From: Flectonema sp. DT1601
Taxonomy: Eukaryota; Euglenozoa; Diplonemea; Diplonemida; Diplonemidae
DNA: 64,000 nt
Direction: 5' to 3'
Assembly (NCBI GenBank): GCA_964019425.1
Contig: OZ025824.1
Location: 124,001 to 188,000, forward strand
Shown in pieces: positions 43,132-52,910 of the stretch (positions are counted from its first letter, which is position 1; each line of letters starts with the position of its first letter). The translations under genes were made by a program, and so were the position numbers. The notes beneath the pieces were generated by a model that was not told the DNA's origin, ran no database searches, and worked only from the letters and a program-made list of their open reading frames with translations.

Positions 43132-43989
43132 TCAAACCAACATGCTGCTAACTTGTTTTTTAAGTTCTGTTAATTTCTTGTTGAGTTTCTTGTCAGAAGC
43201 TGATAACATGATGAGAAGCTCTCGGTAGTCGCATTGTAGATCTTGTTCGTCTGAATAGATAATTGCACTGAATAAACATGTTGCAATATAAACAGCATGA
43301 TCAGTCAGAGTGATGTCTGACATCGATCCGAGACGCTGCAATAGTAGAGATCGGGGAACTAGTTCTCCCAGTAAAATTTTTTGAAGTTGAACATACAATA
43401 ACGCCACAGGAGCTAAATTAGTTGTTACTAAAGAAATAGAAAAATTCACATAAACTTCTTCAAGGAAGAATAGTCGTCGACGCTGTTCTTCAAACGCATC
43501 ATAACCTTCACCTTCGTATTCATTTTCACATGTTGTTATAAAGCCTAGTTGGCTGGTTAGAGTTTTGTAAAGCATTTGTTTTAGTTCGAGTCGTCCCATC
43601 TCCACGGAATAGTCAGTGGATTCAGTTTCGAAGATGCTTCTTACACAGTTGAGAATTTCCTTAGAATCTCCCGCACAACTCTTCAACGATTCCGCAATTG
43701 CTAGTGCTAATCTTTTACCTCCTCCGAAGAGAGCAATCCTCTCCAGGATATTGACGGTGTCACATTTTCCCCGAAGGAGATCATTCCAGCACATTTGCAT
43801 GTCCTGCTTCAGCCCTTCAAATCCCTCAACAACTACTTCAGTCACGGCGGCATCTTGTCTGTCATCATCGTCTCTCAGCTGTCTCTTCAGCCAATTTACT
43901 CGTAAGTTATGTCGCCTTCCTGAGTAGTGCTGCGATTTTTGAGCCTCCGAGTTCAGGATCAAAGCACAGTCGCCGCAGTAATATGGCAT
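43132..43989 (-). CDS. U1-type zinc-finger protein, paralog B (285 aa)
   Basis: Tandem paralog of the preceding gene. The same N-terminal U1-type finger has Cys and His at identical positions (5, 8, 21, 27) and the same GRRHNLR/K continuation, with a shorter linker. The helical domain is shared (EGYDAFEEQRRRL, LLYVQLQKILLG). Divergence is high, so the duplication is old, unlike the nearly identical array at the left. Start MPYYCGDC lies 9 nt after the acceptor ATTTCTCGTCACAG (last base 43999). The upstream hydrophobic extension (FFFSGFIFFSFYF) is read from the polypyrimidine tract and is not real protein. Confidence 0.85.
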   Translation of the reverse strand: MPYYCGDCALILNSEAQKSQHYSGRRHNLRVNWLKRQLRDDDDRQDAAVTEVVVEGFEGLKQDMQMCWNDLLRGKCDTVNILERIALFGGGKRLALAIAESLKSCAGDSKEILNCVRSIFETESTDYSVEMGRLELKQMLYKTLTSQLGFITTCENEYEGEGYDAFEEQRRRLFFLEEVYVNFSISLVTTNLAPVALLYVQLQKILLGELVPRSLLLQRLGSMSDITLTDHAVYIATCLFSAIIYSDEQDLQCDYRELLIMLSASDKKLNKKLTELKKQVSSMLV

Positions 43990-44229
43990 GCGATGTGGCT
44001 GTGACGAGAAATAGAATGAGAAGAAAATGAAACCACTAAAGAAAAAAATTCTCATGCTTTTGTCAACTTACTCAACATTTTGAACCTGATATGTAAAATA
44101 GTATTTGCTACAAACACTTTTAATGTTTTCACTAAACTGATGATCGAAATATAATAGACGAGTACAAAACTGATAAACTGTCAGAAAGGGCAAGTCAATT
44201 CTGAGCCACCGATGATAAGAACTTCCACC

Positions 44230-45768
44230 TCACTGGTCAATCTTTTGCTTCTTCTTAACAACCTTTACAACTTTCTTTTTTCTCTTCTCGTTAGCCGATG
44301 GCTGTGGGGGTGCCTTCCGATGTTGTAATAGTTTTTGATGCGTGGCGCTCTCGATTTGCATCTCCAGTTTGAGATCACGCGATTTGCGACCCTCATTTTC
44401 ACGGAGACGATCACCAAAGTTCTGATTTACAGAAAGCTTAGCTCGGGTACGGGCAGCTACTACAATGTCAAGAAGGTCAGCTGCGTCATCGTCAGAGATA
44501 CGAACCTGTTTGATAATCTTACCGATGTGAGTTTCAATCTTTTTCATTGCAGAATAGGAATGCGGAGTAATCATCGACAAACATCTTCCACTCTTTCCGG
44601 CACGAGCCGTTCTACCAGCTCTGTGAATGTAAGTCTTTGATAGTTTAGGCATGTCGTAATGAATTACTAAATCAACTTTTGGGATGTCAAGACCTCTCGA
44701 GGCGACATCAGTTGCCACGAGGATCTTAGCAACTCCGAGTTTGAACATCGAAAGGGAATCGAGACGCTGTTTTTGATTCAGCAGAGAGTTGAGAGACACT
44801 ACTGGAAGTCCCAACTCCTGCAGAGTCAGACGAACCACTTCACACTCACGACAGGATGCCGCAAACACCATACATGATTTCCACGGTATCTCGGGAACTC
44901 CTTCCATTATCTTTCCCAAATAACACAATTTGACTTCGTGCTGCACGTATATGTACTCTTCCTGAAGATTTGCTGCTGACGTATAAATTGATTCCTCAGT
45001 TTCACCAACATCAACTGTTGTGTAAGCCTTCTTGTCCCAACCAATTCGAGACAACGAATTTGCTTCTGCAAGAGAAGTTGGGGAGAGGGTAGCTGAGAAG
45101 AGTAATAATTGATATCTCGCAGGAGACAACAATCTGAATATGTCATCGATGGTACTTTTGAAAGAGTCGTCCAGGATACGATCGGCTTCATCTAATACGA
45201 GAAACTTTAATTTTCTAAAAGATTGAATAATCCCATGAACTTCAAGTGTATCTCTAAGTCTACCGGGAGTCGCTACAACTATTGGAGGTCGTCTACCTAA
45301 TTCTCGTTGTTGTGGTGTTTGCTCTACACCTCCAACTAATGTTAAAACGTGTACTTTGAATGAAGCTCCAAATGCCTTGAACTGGTCAGCTACTTGCATT
45401 GTAATTTCTCTTGTTGGTGTGATAACCGTTGCGAAGACACCGTAAGGGTCAACAGCTAACTTTTGCAGTATCGGAACTGCGTAGGCTGCAGTTTTACCAC
45501 TACCAGTACATGCTGTACCACATACGTCATCACCTCGTAAGATTTTTGGGATTGACATCACCTGCACTGGAGTTGGTTTAATAATTTTAACTGCCTTCAG
45601 TGATTCGACTGCCCATTCTGCCACTCCCAGTACTTTAAAATTTTCCGCCTCTTTCACGGAATCCTCTGGTTCTTTGCATTCTGTTTTCGATATTTTTATT
45701 TCATCTTTTTCACTAACTGTGTCGGTTGTCTTTCCGCTACTCGTAGACGGACCCCACAACAGATCCAT
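44230..45768 (-). CDS. DDX49/DBP8: DEAD-box RNA helicase, DDX49/Dbp8 type
   Basis: 512 aa from the chosen start. ATP-dependent RNA helicase; Dbp8/DDX49 acts in nucleolar 18S rRNA and small-subunit processing. All motifs are present: KPTPVQ (Q motif, 64-69), CTGSGKT (I), TPTRE (Ia), VATPGR (Ib), DEAD at 193-196 (II), SAT at 225-227 (III), ATDVASRGLDIP (V) and HRAGRTARAG (VI). LQKLAVDPYG matches the DDX49 signature LQKLSEDPYG. The C-terminal tail is very basic (KRKKKVVKVVKKKQK), as in nucleolar proteins. Start 45768 is preferred over an in-frame ATG at 45840, since an acceptor (TTATAG, last base 45774) lies between them; that acceptor is weaker than most. Confidence 0.93.
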   Translation of the reverse strand: MDLLWGPSTSSGKTTDTVSEKDEIKISKTECKEPEDSVKEAENFKVLGVAEWAVESLKAVKIIKPTPVQVMSIPKILRGDDVCGTACTGSGKTAAYAVPILQKLAVDPYGVFATVITPTREITMQVADQFKAFGASFKVHVLTLVGGVEQTPQQRELGRRPPIVVATPGRLRDTLEVHGIIQSFRKLKFLVLDEADRILDDSFKSTIDDIFRLLSPARYQLLLFSATLSPTSLAEANSLSRIGWDKKAYTTVDVGETEESIYTSAANLQEEYIYVQHEVKLCYLGKIMEGVPEIPWKSCMVFAASCRECEVVRLTLQELGLPVVSLNSLLNQKQRLDSLSMFKLGVAKILVATDVASRGLDIPKVDLVIHYDMPKLSKTYIHRAGRTARAGKSGRCLSMITPHSYSAMKKIETHIGKIIKQVRISDDDAADLLDIVVAARTRAKLSVNQNFGDRLRENEGRKSRDLKLEMQIESATHQKLLQHRKAPPQPSANEKRKKKVVKVVKKKQKIDQ

Positions 45769-47126
45769 TTGTTCTATAATTACTTTTGTTGAGAATAAAA
45801 ATTTAAAATTCAAACGAACGTGTTCGAGGCGTTCAGCCATAATCCATCCAATGGTAGCATCACGGCACTGTCCGATCGGACAACCGTAGATACCAGGGAC
45901 TAGAAACGGGAGTTGTTGAATACTCTACACAGGAAATGATAATTGCGTGTACTGTGAAACGAATGAATTTGAGATTTCTGTTTCTTCTTCGATCAAAGTA
46001 TCCCTCGAAAGCAATATAAACTGAAAGGTCATCGAACGAAAACACTGGTGGTAGTATCAAAAACGGAAGGGGGTGAAAAAAAAAAAATAATAAATAAATA
46101 ACCAAAAAAAATTATTTCATCGAACTTTTATCTTATCTCCCAACTGGTTTCCCTTTCGTACAGTTGGATTTGCTTACGGAAAACGTTTCTTCCCAAATGG
46201 CAGCGTAATAAGAGCGCGTCAGAATTTTCTTTTTTTAAAATTCGAATAAAAGCTGCCAGTTCTATATATTCCATCGTCATGTTTGCTTTTTTTTTTTTTT
46301 TTTCCCACCGCTTGGGGGAGGATTTCTCCCCTACGGGAATATGATTTCACATCAAATAGGGAACCAAATAGCGAATGAAGGCAGATAGTAAATGACAACA
46401 AAACCACACCACTAGTTCGTAATGACTTATATAATTCCGTAGTTAGACTGCCACTGTTAGAAGAGGACTTGCCTTTACTCTTTGCACACCTTTGGGATAA
46501 TAAAGGCGGCAGATCAGCCTAGACTTTCCGACAAATAATTTTGTGCTATTTGCGATTAGTATCAGTCATCGGTAGCTTCTGGCCGAGGAGAGGAACGAAA
46601 AAGTGTTTTATTGGATGACAGGGGAAGGGAGGAGGAGATGAGTTCGGGAGAGGGAATACGAGATTAAGGATTCCAGAACAAGAAAGACCAAACTGTTAGA
46701 AAAAATAAATTTAGAAAATAAAAAGAACCCTGCAAGAACTACAGAATATACATGACATATGCGACCCTTCTATCAAAGGAAATCCGAACCACTATTGCCA
46801 CTTATCTACAAAATACAAAACAGAGCGAAAAGAGTACCACCATTCCCAAGGATGAGTACTATTGTGTTGTACACAAGTCACCATCTCAACTAAACGACAA
46901 CCATATCTATGATCAGATTACTACTTAACAATATAGAAAGCCCCACAGCACCCTCTAACTCAAGGCACTATTACAGCGAGCTGAATATTGTCTCCGCGTT
47001 CCCGCGTGGGATCTGAAAGTAATTTCTCGTCAGAGTTCCATCGAAAGTAACAATCGACTGTTTGTCAGTCTGATTTATATCTCCAACCCTTCTCATTCAT
47101 CATGAAAAGGGAATTGTTTTAACGAA
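45769..47126. other. Intergenic region, no gene seen
   Basis: About 1.36 kb. A/T runs near 46077-46090 and 46287-46303; the rest is mixed composition with no convincing frame or RNA gene. Confidence 0.65.
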
Positions 47127-50100
47127 CTAGTCCTCCTCATAAAGGGCGGCAATACTTTGACATTCTGTTGGTGGGAAAACAGACGCACACGTGGTAGTTT
47201 CTGACACTGGTTGCAGAAGTGGATGTGTTGGCTCAAAGAAGGCACACGTATAGTTCGATGCTGGTGTTGACCAGGTGTGAATTGCGTTCTTCGCTTTGCA
47301 ACCAAATTCTCTTGTTGGAGGCCGTCTGTTTCCAGTTGCATCAAACTGTCGAGATTGTATCGAATAGTAATTATTAATAATAATAAAAGCAGCATTAGTG
47401 TTTGGTATTAAACTAATAGAATACTCTCCAAAGTCACATCCGTCTTTAATAGTTCCAGTCTTTGGTGTATTCAACACGTCTCTATTTAAAGTATAAAATG
47501 CATCAATAGTCGGACAAGTACGAATCGAGGCGAATGGGGGGACTTGTTGGCGACGGGAGCGGACGAGGTCAATGTTGCCATTCCAATCAGTCTCCAGATC
47601 ATATTTTCTGTAATAATTAGTTTTATATGATTGGGCTACAGGACACTGTCCCTGATGATTATTGTACTCTGAACGACTAAATACCGCAGTTCCTTCAGAG
47701 TAGAGTAGTTGACGGAATAGTTCACCCTCACCCTCTCCAAGAGGAACTTCTAAAGTTCTATTTGCTTCTGGCCATGAAGAAGAACTGTTCCATAAAACCA
47801 TTGAACTACTGTCTACAATGTAACATCTTGTTTCACATTGTTGTTTTGTTGATGTTCCACTCAAGTCTACAACATCACATTGGTATCCCTGTCCACATGC
47901 GAATCTTGAAATTGATGCTGATGCGTCAGGTCCGAATTCACGAGTGTTTTCAATATTCCACTGTGAGAGTTTCACATCCATACTAACAACACCTCGATAT
48001 ACACCTGGAGAGTCTGACGCCGCTACTATTGCTTTAGAAATTGTTAAAGTTCCAACACCTGATACCTGATGATATCTTGGTGATGTAACGTGAGTAATTG
48101 AAGTATCAGATATGGCTGCTTTGTACCATGGTTGTTCCTTCGCATTGTAGTTTAATGGAATCATACCACCTGGTTTTGTTATCATAGTTCCTAAGTTAGA
48201 AATATATCTAATCTCTTCTTCTTCTCTATCAAGAAGTACCCACTGAGATAGTTGAGTGTCAGTTAGAATTCTCTTCCATGGCTCGTAAGTAAATTCAATA
48301 CCCTTTCTAACGTCAGCAATACATCTGCTGTGGATTTGATATGTTTGTTTGTGTTGAGCTTCACAGATTGGAGGGGTTGCATGAAAATCAACATTAACTT
48401 GTGTATCCATATTCTTCATATCTCCAGGACTAATTGTTGTGAATCTATAATCGTGTATATTACACATACACTCTGGAGGGATGTAGTATGACATAGTTGT
48501 TGTTGATATTTGTCTTGTTGAGTTACCACTCTTCCTTCTTGGTGATCCTGAAGGAGATGATTCTAATAATTCCTCAGCAGTGTACAAGTCAAGTCTATTG
48601 TGTAGAGCAGCAGGGTAGACATTGTTACCAATAGAGAGTCCTCCTATTCTAAATGGACTGTTGGCTGTAAACTCTTTAAACGAAGCAGTCGCATCAACAA
48701 CAACAATACATAAAAAGAATGGAGTATTCTTAATAGGAATGTAAGAATAAGTCTTTGATCTCACAGGATTCTCTGTATAGCCATGTTTATGACCTCCTAA
48801 GTATGTTCTCTTTGTAACACCATTACTGATAGTGACAGTACCTGTTTGACCAGCCAGCATATTGTCTCGGATGGTTATGAAGTTTCTGGGTGACATAATT
48901 CCGTTTGAAAGTGTCATTTCCAACTCTTCAATTGGAGGCCAAACAGGGTCTTCAGAACTCTTATCAGTCTCTCTGTAGTCGAGGTATGGATGAATGATTG
49001 CTTCACCCTTGTCATTAATAAGAAATGGATACGAATAGTCCCAAAGTCCATCTTCTAACATGTTACTGTTAATCATGTCGCGAATATCTGAGAGGAGGAC
49101 ATCAACAGCCGCAACACCTCCAAAAGACTGAAATTTATTAAAAGCCTGAGAAACAGTGACAATCAACTTACCAGTACCAGACTCATCCAGGTAAGGTGAA
49201 GTCCATCGTTGCCCTGCCGAGATTGTTGAATATTGAAGCCAAGCATTGAAACGTTGCTCAGCCTCATCGATATCAACTTGAGTTCCAATTCTTTTAAAGG
49301 TTCCCTTTCCCTTTGCACATGCTAATGATCTGGCGTGTTCTACAGTAGCTGCAGCTCCTCTCATTTTATACGAAAATATCGTTCCATTGAAAGTGTGGTT
49401 TGCGACTGTATCTTTCAATTCATTAAATACGTCACCATTTTCAGGAAGAGAGTAGTCACAAGGATTAGCAGGTTCCCAAACTCCGTTCTCTGAGTAGGAA
49501 CCTGCTCCGCAGAAAGCGTCCGGATCCCTTCTGTCATCATCTGTAATAAAGACAACAGCTTGACTACACGCCTGCTGTTGTTCTGTTAGTGGTCTTTCCT
49601 TCAATAAGCTAAACGCTTTTCTAAAACCAGCAGCATTGCGAGTACCTCCTCGGGGTACGTAATTCTTAAGTGTGTTTAGTAAAAGGCTTTTCCGAGAGTT
49701 CGTAGCAGGCATTAGGTTGCCATCACACGATAATACCTCAGCAGGATTTCTGAACCACCAGTTGTTAACGATGTCTCTGTAAGATGCTCCAGTAATGATT
49801 ACGGCAACATTATCACGTTCAGATAAGTGTCCTAAAAGTCTTTTTAATAACTTGTAAACTCTGTGTGACCAGATTCGATGTAATCCCATTGAAGATGACC
49901 CATCCACTACGAAGACGACATCTTTAGCCCCAGACTTCACAGATGTATACCAAGGTCTGCTGTGCATGTCGAATGTCTTTGGAGCACCGACGATGTTTCT
50001 TTGCCAATTCCTTCCCGGGTAGAGTCTCATGGCACCAGTCACATCTCCAACATATTGATAAAGTATTTTATCAGATTTATATCTCTTTTTCTGAAAGACA

Positions 50101-50660
50101 TCATCAAGACGTGCTGACCACTCAATAAAGTCAGATACTAAAGGGTTTTCTCTGATTGTTTTCGTCGATAGAACAACACTGGCTTGTTCGAAGTTGACGT
50201 CTGCTGCGTACTTTGATGTTTTCGCGTACTGTGCCATGGTTTTTGGGACTCCAGCTCGGAGACCTCCCGGCATTAACATTTCAGTAAAACCATCAGCGTC
50301 CCAGTAGTGGGTGTCAGCAGAACCTGCTTTTGACATTTGATCAACGCTGTTGTGTAAATCTCTGAGGACGTTTCTTGCGTTGCCGAGTTCGCTTGCTATT
50401 TTGATACTGAGTTCTGATAAAGCTGTTTGAACACCTCCTTCTACTTGTTTTAGTGAAGTGTTTGTTACTGCGTTTTGTACACTCGTTACTATTTGATCCA
50501 ATCCGACAGACCTTAAAGAGTCATCAATGTTCTTTGATAAACTTTTAGTCCATTGATTCAACATCTGAACCTGCTCTTGAGAAGTTGTTAACGGTGTTGG
50601 GGTAGTAGACGACATACACATCGCAAGAGATCCCGCGATGCACACCCATCTGAAAGGCAT
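47127..50660 (-). CDS. Secreted VWA/Cache protein, alpha2delta-like
   Basis: 1177 aa with a signal peptide (MPFRWVCIAGSLAMC) and an N-terminal helical VWA_N-like region. FDMHSRPWYTSVKSGAKDVV leads into a von Willebrand A domain with the MIDAS motif DGSSS near residue 250; this junction closely resembles calcium-channel alpha2delta subunits (RRPWY then KD and D-x-S-x-S). Two Cache-like regions follow (about 570-690, and about 807-903 with EQPWYKAA). The last 250 residues are Cys-rich. No C-terminal membrane helix is visible, so it is either secreted or held by another partner; alpha2delta proteins normally have a GPI anchor or helix. Start chosen at the signal peptide; acceptors end at 50712 and 50708. 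Confidence 0.88.
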   Translation of the reverse strand: MPFRWVCIAGSLAMCMSSTTPTPLTTSQEQVQMLNQWTKSLSKNIDDSLRSVGLDQIVTSVQNAVTNTSLKQVEGGVQTALSELSIKIASELGNARNVLRDLHNSVDQMSKAGSADTHYWDADGFTEMLMPGGLRAGVPKTMAQYAKTSKYAADVNFEQASVVLSTKTIRENPLVSDFIEWSARLDDVFQKKRYKSDKILYQYVGDVTGAMRLYPGRNWQRNIVGAPKTFDMHSRPWYTSVKSGAKDVVFVVDGSSSMGLHRIWSHRVYKLLKRLLGHLSERDNVAVIITGASYRDIVNNWWFRNPAEVLSCDGNLMPATNSRKSLLLNTLKNYVPRGGTRNAAGFRKAFSLLKERPLTEQQQACSQAVVFITDDDRRDPDAFCGAGSYSENGVWEPANPCDYSLPENGDVFNELKDTVANHTFNGTIFSYKMRGAAATVEHARSLACAKGKGTFKRIGTQVDIDEAEQRFNAWLQYSTISAGQRWTSPYLDESGTGKLIVTVSQAFNKFQSFGGVAAVDVLLSDIRDMINSNMLEDGLWDYSYPFLINDKGEAIIHPYLDYRETDKSSEDPVWPPIEELEMTLSNGIMSPRNFITIRDNMLAGQTGTVTISNGVTKRTYLGGHKHGYTENPVRSKTYSYIPIKNTPFFLCIVVVDATASFKEFTANSPFRIGGLSIGNNVYPAALHNRLDLYTAEELLESSPSGSPRRKSGNSTRQISTTTMSYYIPPECMCNIHDYRFTTISPGDMKNMDTQVNVDFHATPPICEAQHKQTYQIHSRCIADVRKGIEFTYEPWKRILTDTQLSQWVLLDREEEEIRYISNLGTMITKPGGMIPLNYNAKEQPWYKAAISDTSITHVTSPRYHQVSGVGTLTISKAIVAASDSPGVYRGVVSMDVKLSQWNIENTREFGPDASASISRFACGQGYQCDVVDLSGTSTKQQCETRCYIVDSSSMVLWNSSSSWPEANRTLEVPLGEGEGELFRQLLYSEGTAVFSRSEYNNHQGQCPVAQSYKTNYYRKYDLETDWNGNIDLVRSRRQQVPPFASIRTCPTIDAFYTLNRDVLNTPKTGTIKDGCDFGEYSISLIPNTNAAFIIINNYYSIQSRQFDATGNRRPPTREFGCKAKNAIHTWSTPASNYTCAFFEPTHPLLQPVSETTTCASVFPPTECQSIAALYEED

Positions 50661-50682
50661 TTTGCTTTGTTGTTTTGTAGGG

Positions 50683-50701
50683 GAGGTAAGTTGCTTACCT
50701 C
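50683..50701. other. Small perfect hairpin in the leader
   Basis: GAGGTAAG and CTTACCTC separated by TTG, 8-bp stem. It lies between the predicted acceptor and the ATG of the alpha2delta-like gene and contains a consensus splice-donor sequence on both strands. Confidence 0.6.
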
Positions 50702-50913
50702 TCGTGTCTGCCTGAGTGTTGAAAATTATAATAAAAAGAAACTCAAAATAGTGAGCAACACTACGTACTATCACATCCCTCCCACGGCATAATATTTCTA
50801 ATTCTGTAAGAAGAAATAAAAAGAACTTAATAAAAACACGACCATCCACACAACTAATGATTGATACGTAATAACAAATAGGAAGGTAATTAAATACTGA
50901 TTGGGACGAATGA

Positions 50914-52053
50914 TTAGACGTAAACAACATTTCTTCTGATTGCTCTTGTTTCGAGTCCGTGTTTCATTCCTTCCTCAAATAACTTCTGAAGGTCATCAGG
51001 AATCGGGTATTTCTCAGCTCCAGCATCATTCTGAAGAATGAATACAGAACTCGCGTAGCTGGACGGACGGTGAAGACATTTTCTAATATGCTGCGCGCCA
51101 TCAAAGAAAGTGTGTTGCGATGCAGGGATGTCGAAGGTGAAACGAAGATTCGTTGACTTGTTTGCGATATTCCACGAGCGAACTTCTTTCCACGTTGGAA
51201 TGACTACGAAGAATGAAAGAGGTTGAGAAGAGTTATCAAAACATCTTTGAATATGTTCTACGCACTCAGTCATAACTTCTGGAACAAAAGGAGGATTAGC
51301 TTCAAAAGAACCACTCTCTGGCATGTCTTTAAAAAATGATCCGAGTGACCCAAAACAACTATCAGTATCAGGGAAGGCTGAGTAGTATCTCTTGTACCTG
51401 CAGTTGAGAGGAGATGCGAAACATTCGCAGTCAACTTCAAGCATTTTATTTATAACAGTGAATGCTGATGCAGGTAGAGCTGCCTGATATCCGTGACCTC
51501 CCAGAGAAGCGTATCTCTGAAGGATGAGAAATAGCTTCTCGTGGAACAACTGCTCATCTTTACTACCTGAAGCAGATTGAAATAGAAGCCATAATTTATT
51601 ATAATGAATTCTATTAATGGTGTGGTACTCTCTACGAGATCCAGAGTGCACATCAACTTGAAGATTCTTATTATTGTTCGTCCAAATAGTGAGGTCTTCC
51701 TTAGCTTCTGTTTCCTTCACTGCGATTCTCGCTTTCAGAGACTGTTTTACGATGTACTTTGCAATCTTCTCTGCTTGCTGTAATTCACCTCTTACTAAAT
51801 CTTTTAACAACCCTTCATCTTCACCTGGTAGCAGTGGGTCTTCTTGATCAGCTACGAAACTCCTCCCTTGCCATCTCTCGTAAACTAATAACGGAACAGG
51901 CTTATTCTCTTTCTTGCACTCTCTTTGCAATGCTGTTCGTAAATTTCCAACCCTGGCAGCTCTGTGAACTTCTTCAGCAACAGTTAGCCCGCTGCTTGCT
52001 GTCGGTTTGTCGGCTGCGTTCTCATTCTTGATACTTAAATCCACGAGATCCAT
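50914..52053 (-). CDS. PCIF1-like: PCIF1/CAPAM-like cap adenosine N6-methyltransferase
   Basis: 379 aa. Matches the PCIF1 C-terminal domain: SGSFEANPPF contains the catalytic NPPF (near residue 250), followed by PLSFFVVIPTW and, near residue 341, FILQNDAGAEKY as in the animal enzyme. PCIF1 methylates N6 of the first transcribed adenosine next to the mRNA cap, using S-adenosylmethionine. The WW domain that recruits the animal enzyme to RNA polymerase II is absent, so the protein is only the core. In organisms with a spliced leader the natural substrate could be the leader's hypermethylated cap; that is inference. Start MDLVDLS fixed by acceptor TTTCTCTTCATCAG (last base 52075), 21 nt upstream. 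Confidence 0.9.
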   Translation of the reverse strand: MDLVDLSIKNENAADKPTASSGLTVAEEVHRAARVGNLRTALQRECKKENKPVPLLVYERWQGRSFVADQEDPLLPGEDEGLLKDLVRGELQQAEKIAKYIVKQSLKARIAVKETEAKEDLTIWTNNNKNLQVDVHSGSRREYHTINRIHYNKLWLLFQSASGSKDEQLFHEKLFLILQRYASLGGHGYQAALPASAFTVINKMLEVDCECFASPLNCRYKRYYSAFPDTDSCFGSLGSFFKDMPESGSFEANPPFVPEVMTECVEHIQRCFDNSSQPLSFFVVIPTWKEVRSWNIANKSTNLRFTFDIPASQHTFFDGAQHIRKCLHRPSSYASSVFILQNDAGAEKYPIPDDLQKLFEEGMKHGLETRAIRRNVVYV

Positions 52054-52910
52054 TTTTTTTTTTAAATAAGAAAACTGATGAAGAGAAACAAACATAACCA
52101 CCACCACTACCACTAGTCGACAACAAGTAATCATCCGATCGTAGTGAGGACGGTAATAATATTATTCCCACCTGTCTTTTGATTAAAAAGATGAATTAAT
52201 TAACATTATCAATATTTTTCTTACAATCCGCAGCATACAAAACTGATGTAAGAACCAGCAATGAGCAATCAAACGACTTGGGAAAATAAACCATAGTCTC
52301 TTATCGTCTTCATTAATAGTTTGGTTTGTTTCCCCTCTTTTTTTTTCGAAGGATTTAGAAAAGAAAAAAAAAAACTAAAAAGTTTTTAATATTTTTTTGC
52401 CATATTTTCTTAGGAATCTGAACCACTGGACGGCTTCACTTGAGAATAAGGCTCGTTTTACTCTTGTCTTTTTTTTTTTTTTTCCCTTTTTCCTTTTCCT
52501 TCAAAAAATGCTCTACTTCATTATTCAGTTCGTACACAAACAAACAAAATAAATAAAAAAATAATATTTACGGAGGGAATGCTGCGAAATTAATTCTCAC
52601 TGAGTGAACATAGCCCTTTGAAGACTCTGCGTGACAGGTTTTTTTTATTTTTTTTTTTTATATTTTTCGATTGTCGCATTCGTTGAAATATTTCTGTTCT
52701 AGAAAACGTTTTTTTTTTTCCCTCTCCTTTTCTTCCACCTCTCTTATTCCCCCCTTTTTTTTTTGTAACATAAAAAAACCTTACAACATAATAAGGAAAC
52801 TCCGTACGTTCTTTCGACAACGAAGTCGACAGGAATCACAAACAAAAATAAAGAATAAGACATCAGTGTAACAAGAAAACATCTCACGGATTACTTATAA
52901 ATAAATGAGC
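52054..52910. other. Intergenic region, no gene seen
   Basis: About 860 bp with T-rich runs near 52467-52483 and 52709-52719. No RNA gene or credible frame. Confidence 0.65.

Noticed and set aside
43990-44055. Phe-rich, signal-peptide-like start of zinc-finger paralog B
   Set aside because: It is translated polypyrimidine tract in front of the acceptor; the paralog starts at the matching MP-YCGDC.
46455-46500. U5 snRNA-like loop (TTGCCTTTACTC)
   Set aside because: The loop has one T too few and no flanking stem pairs, so it is not a U5 gene.
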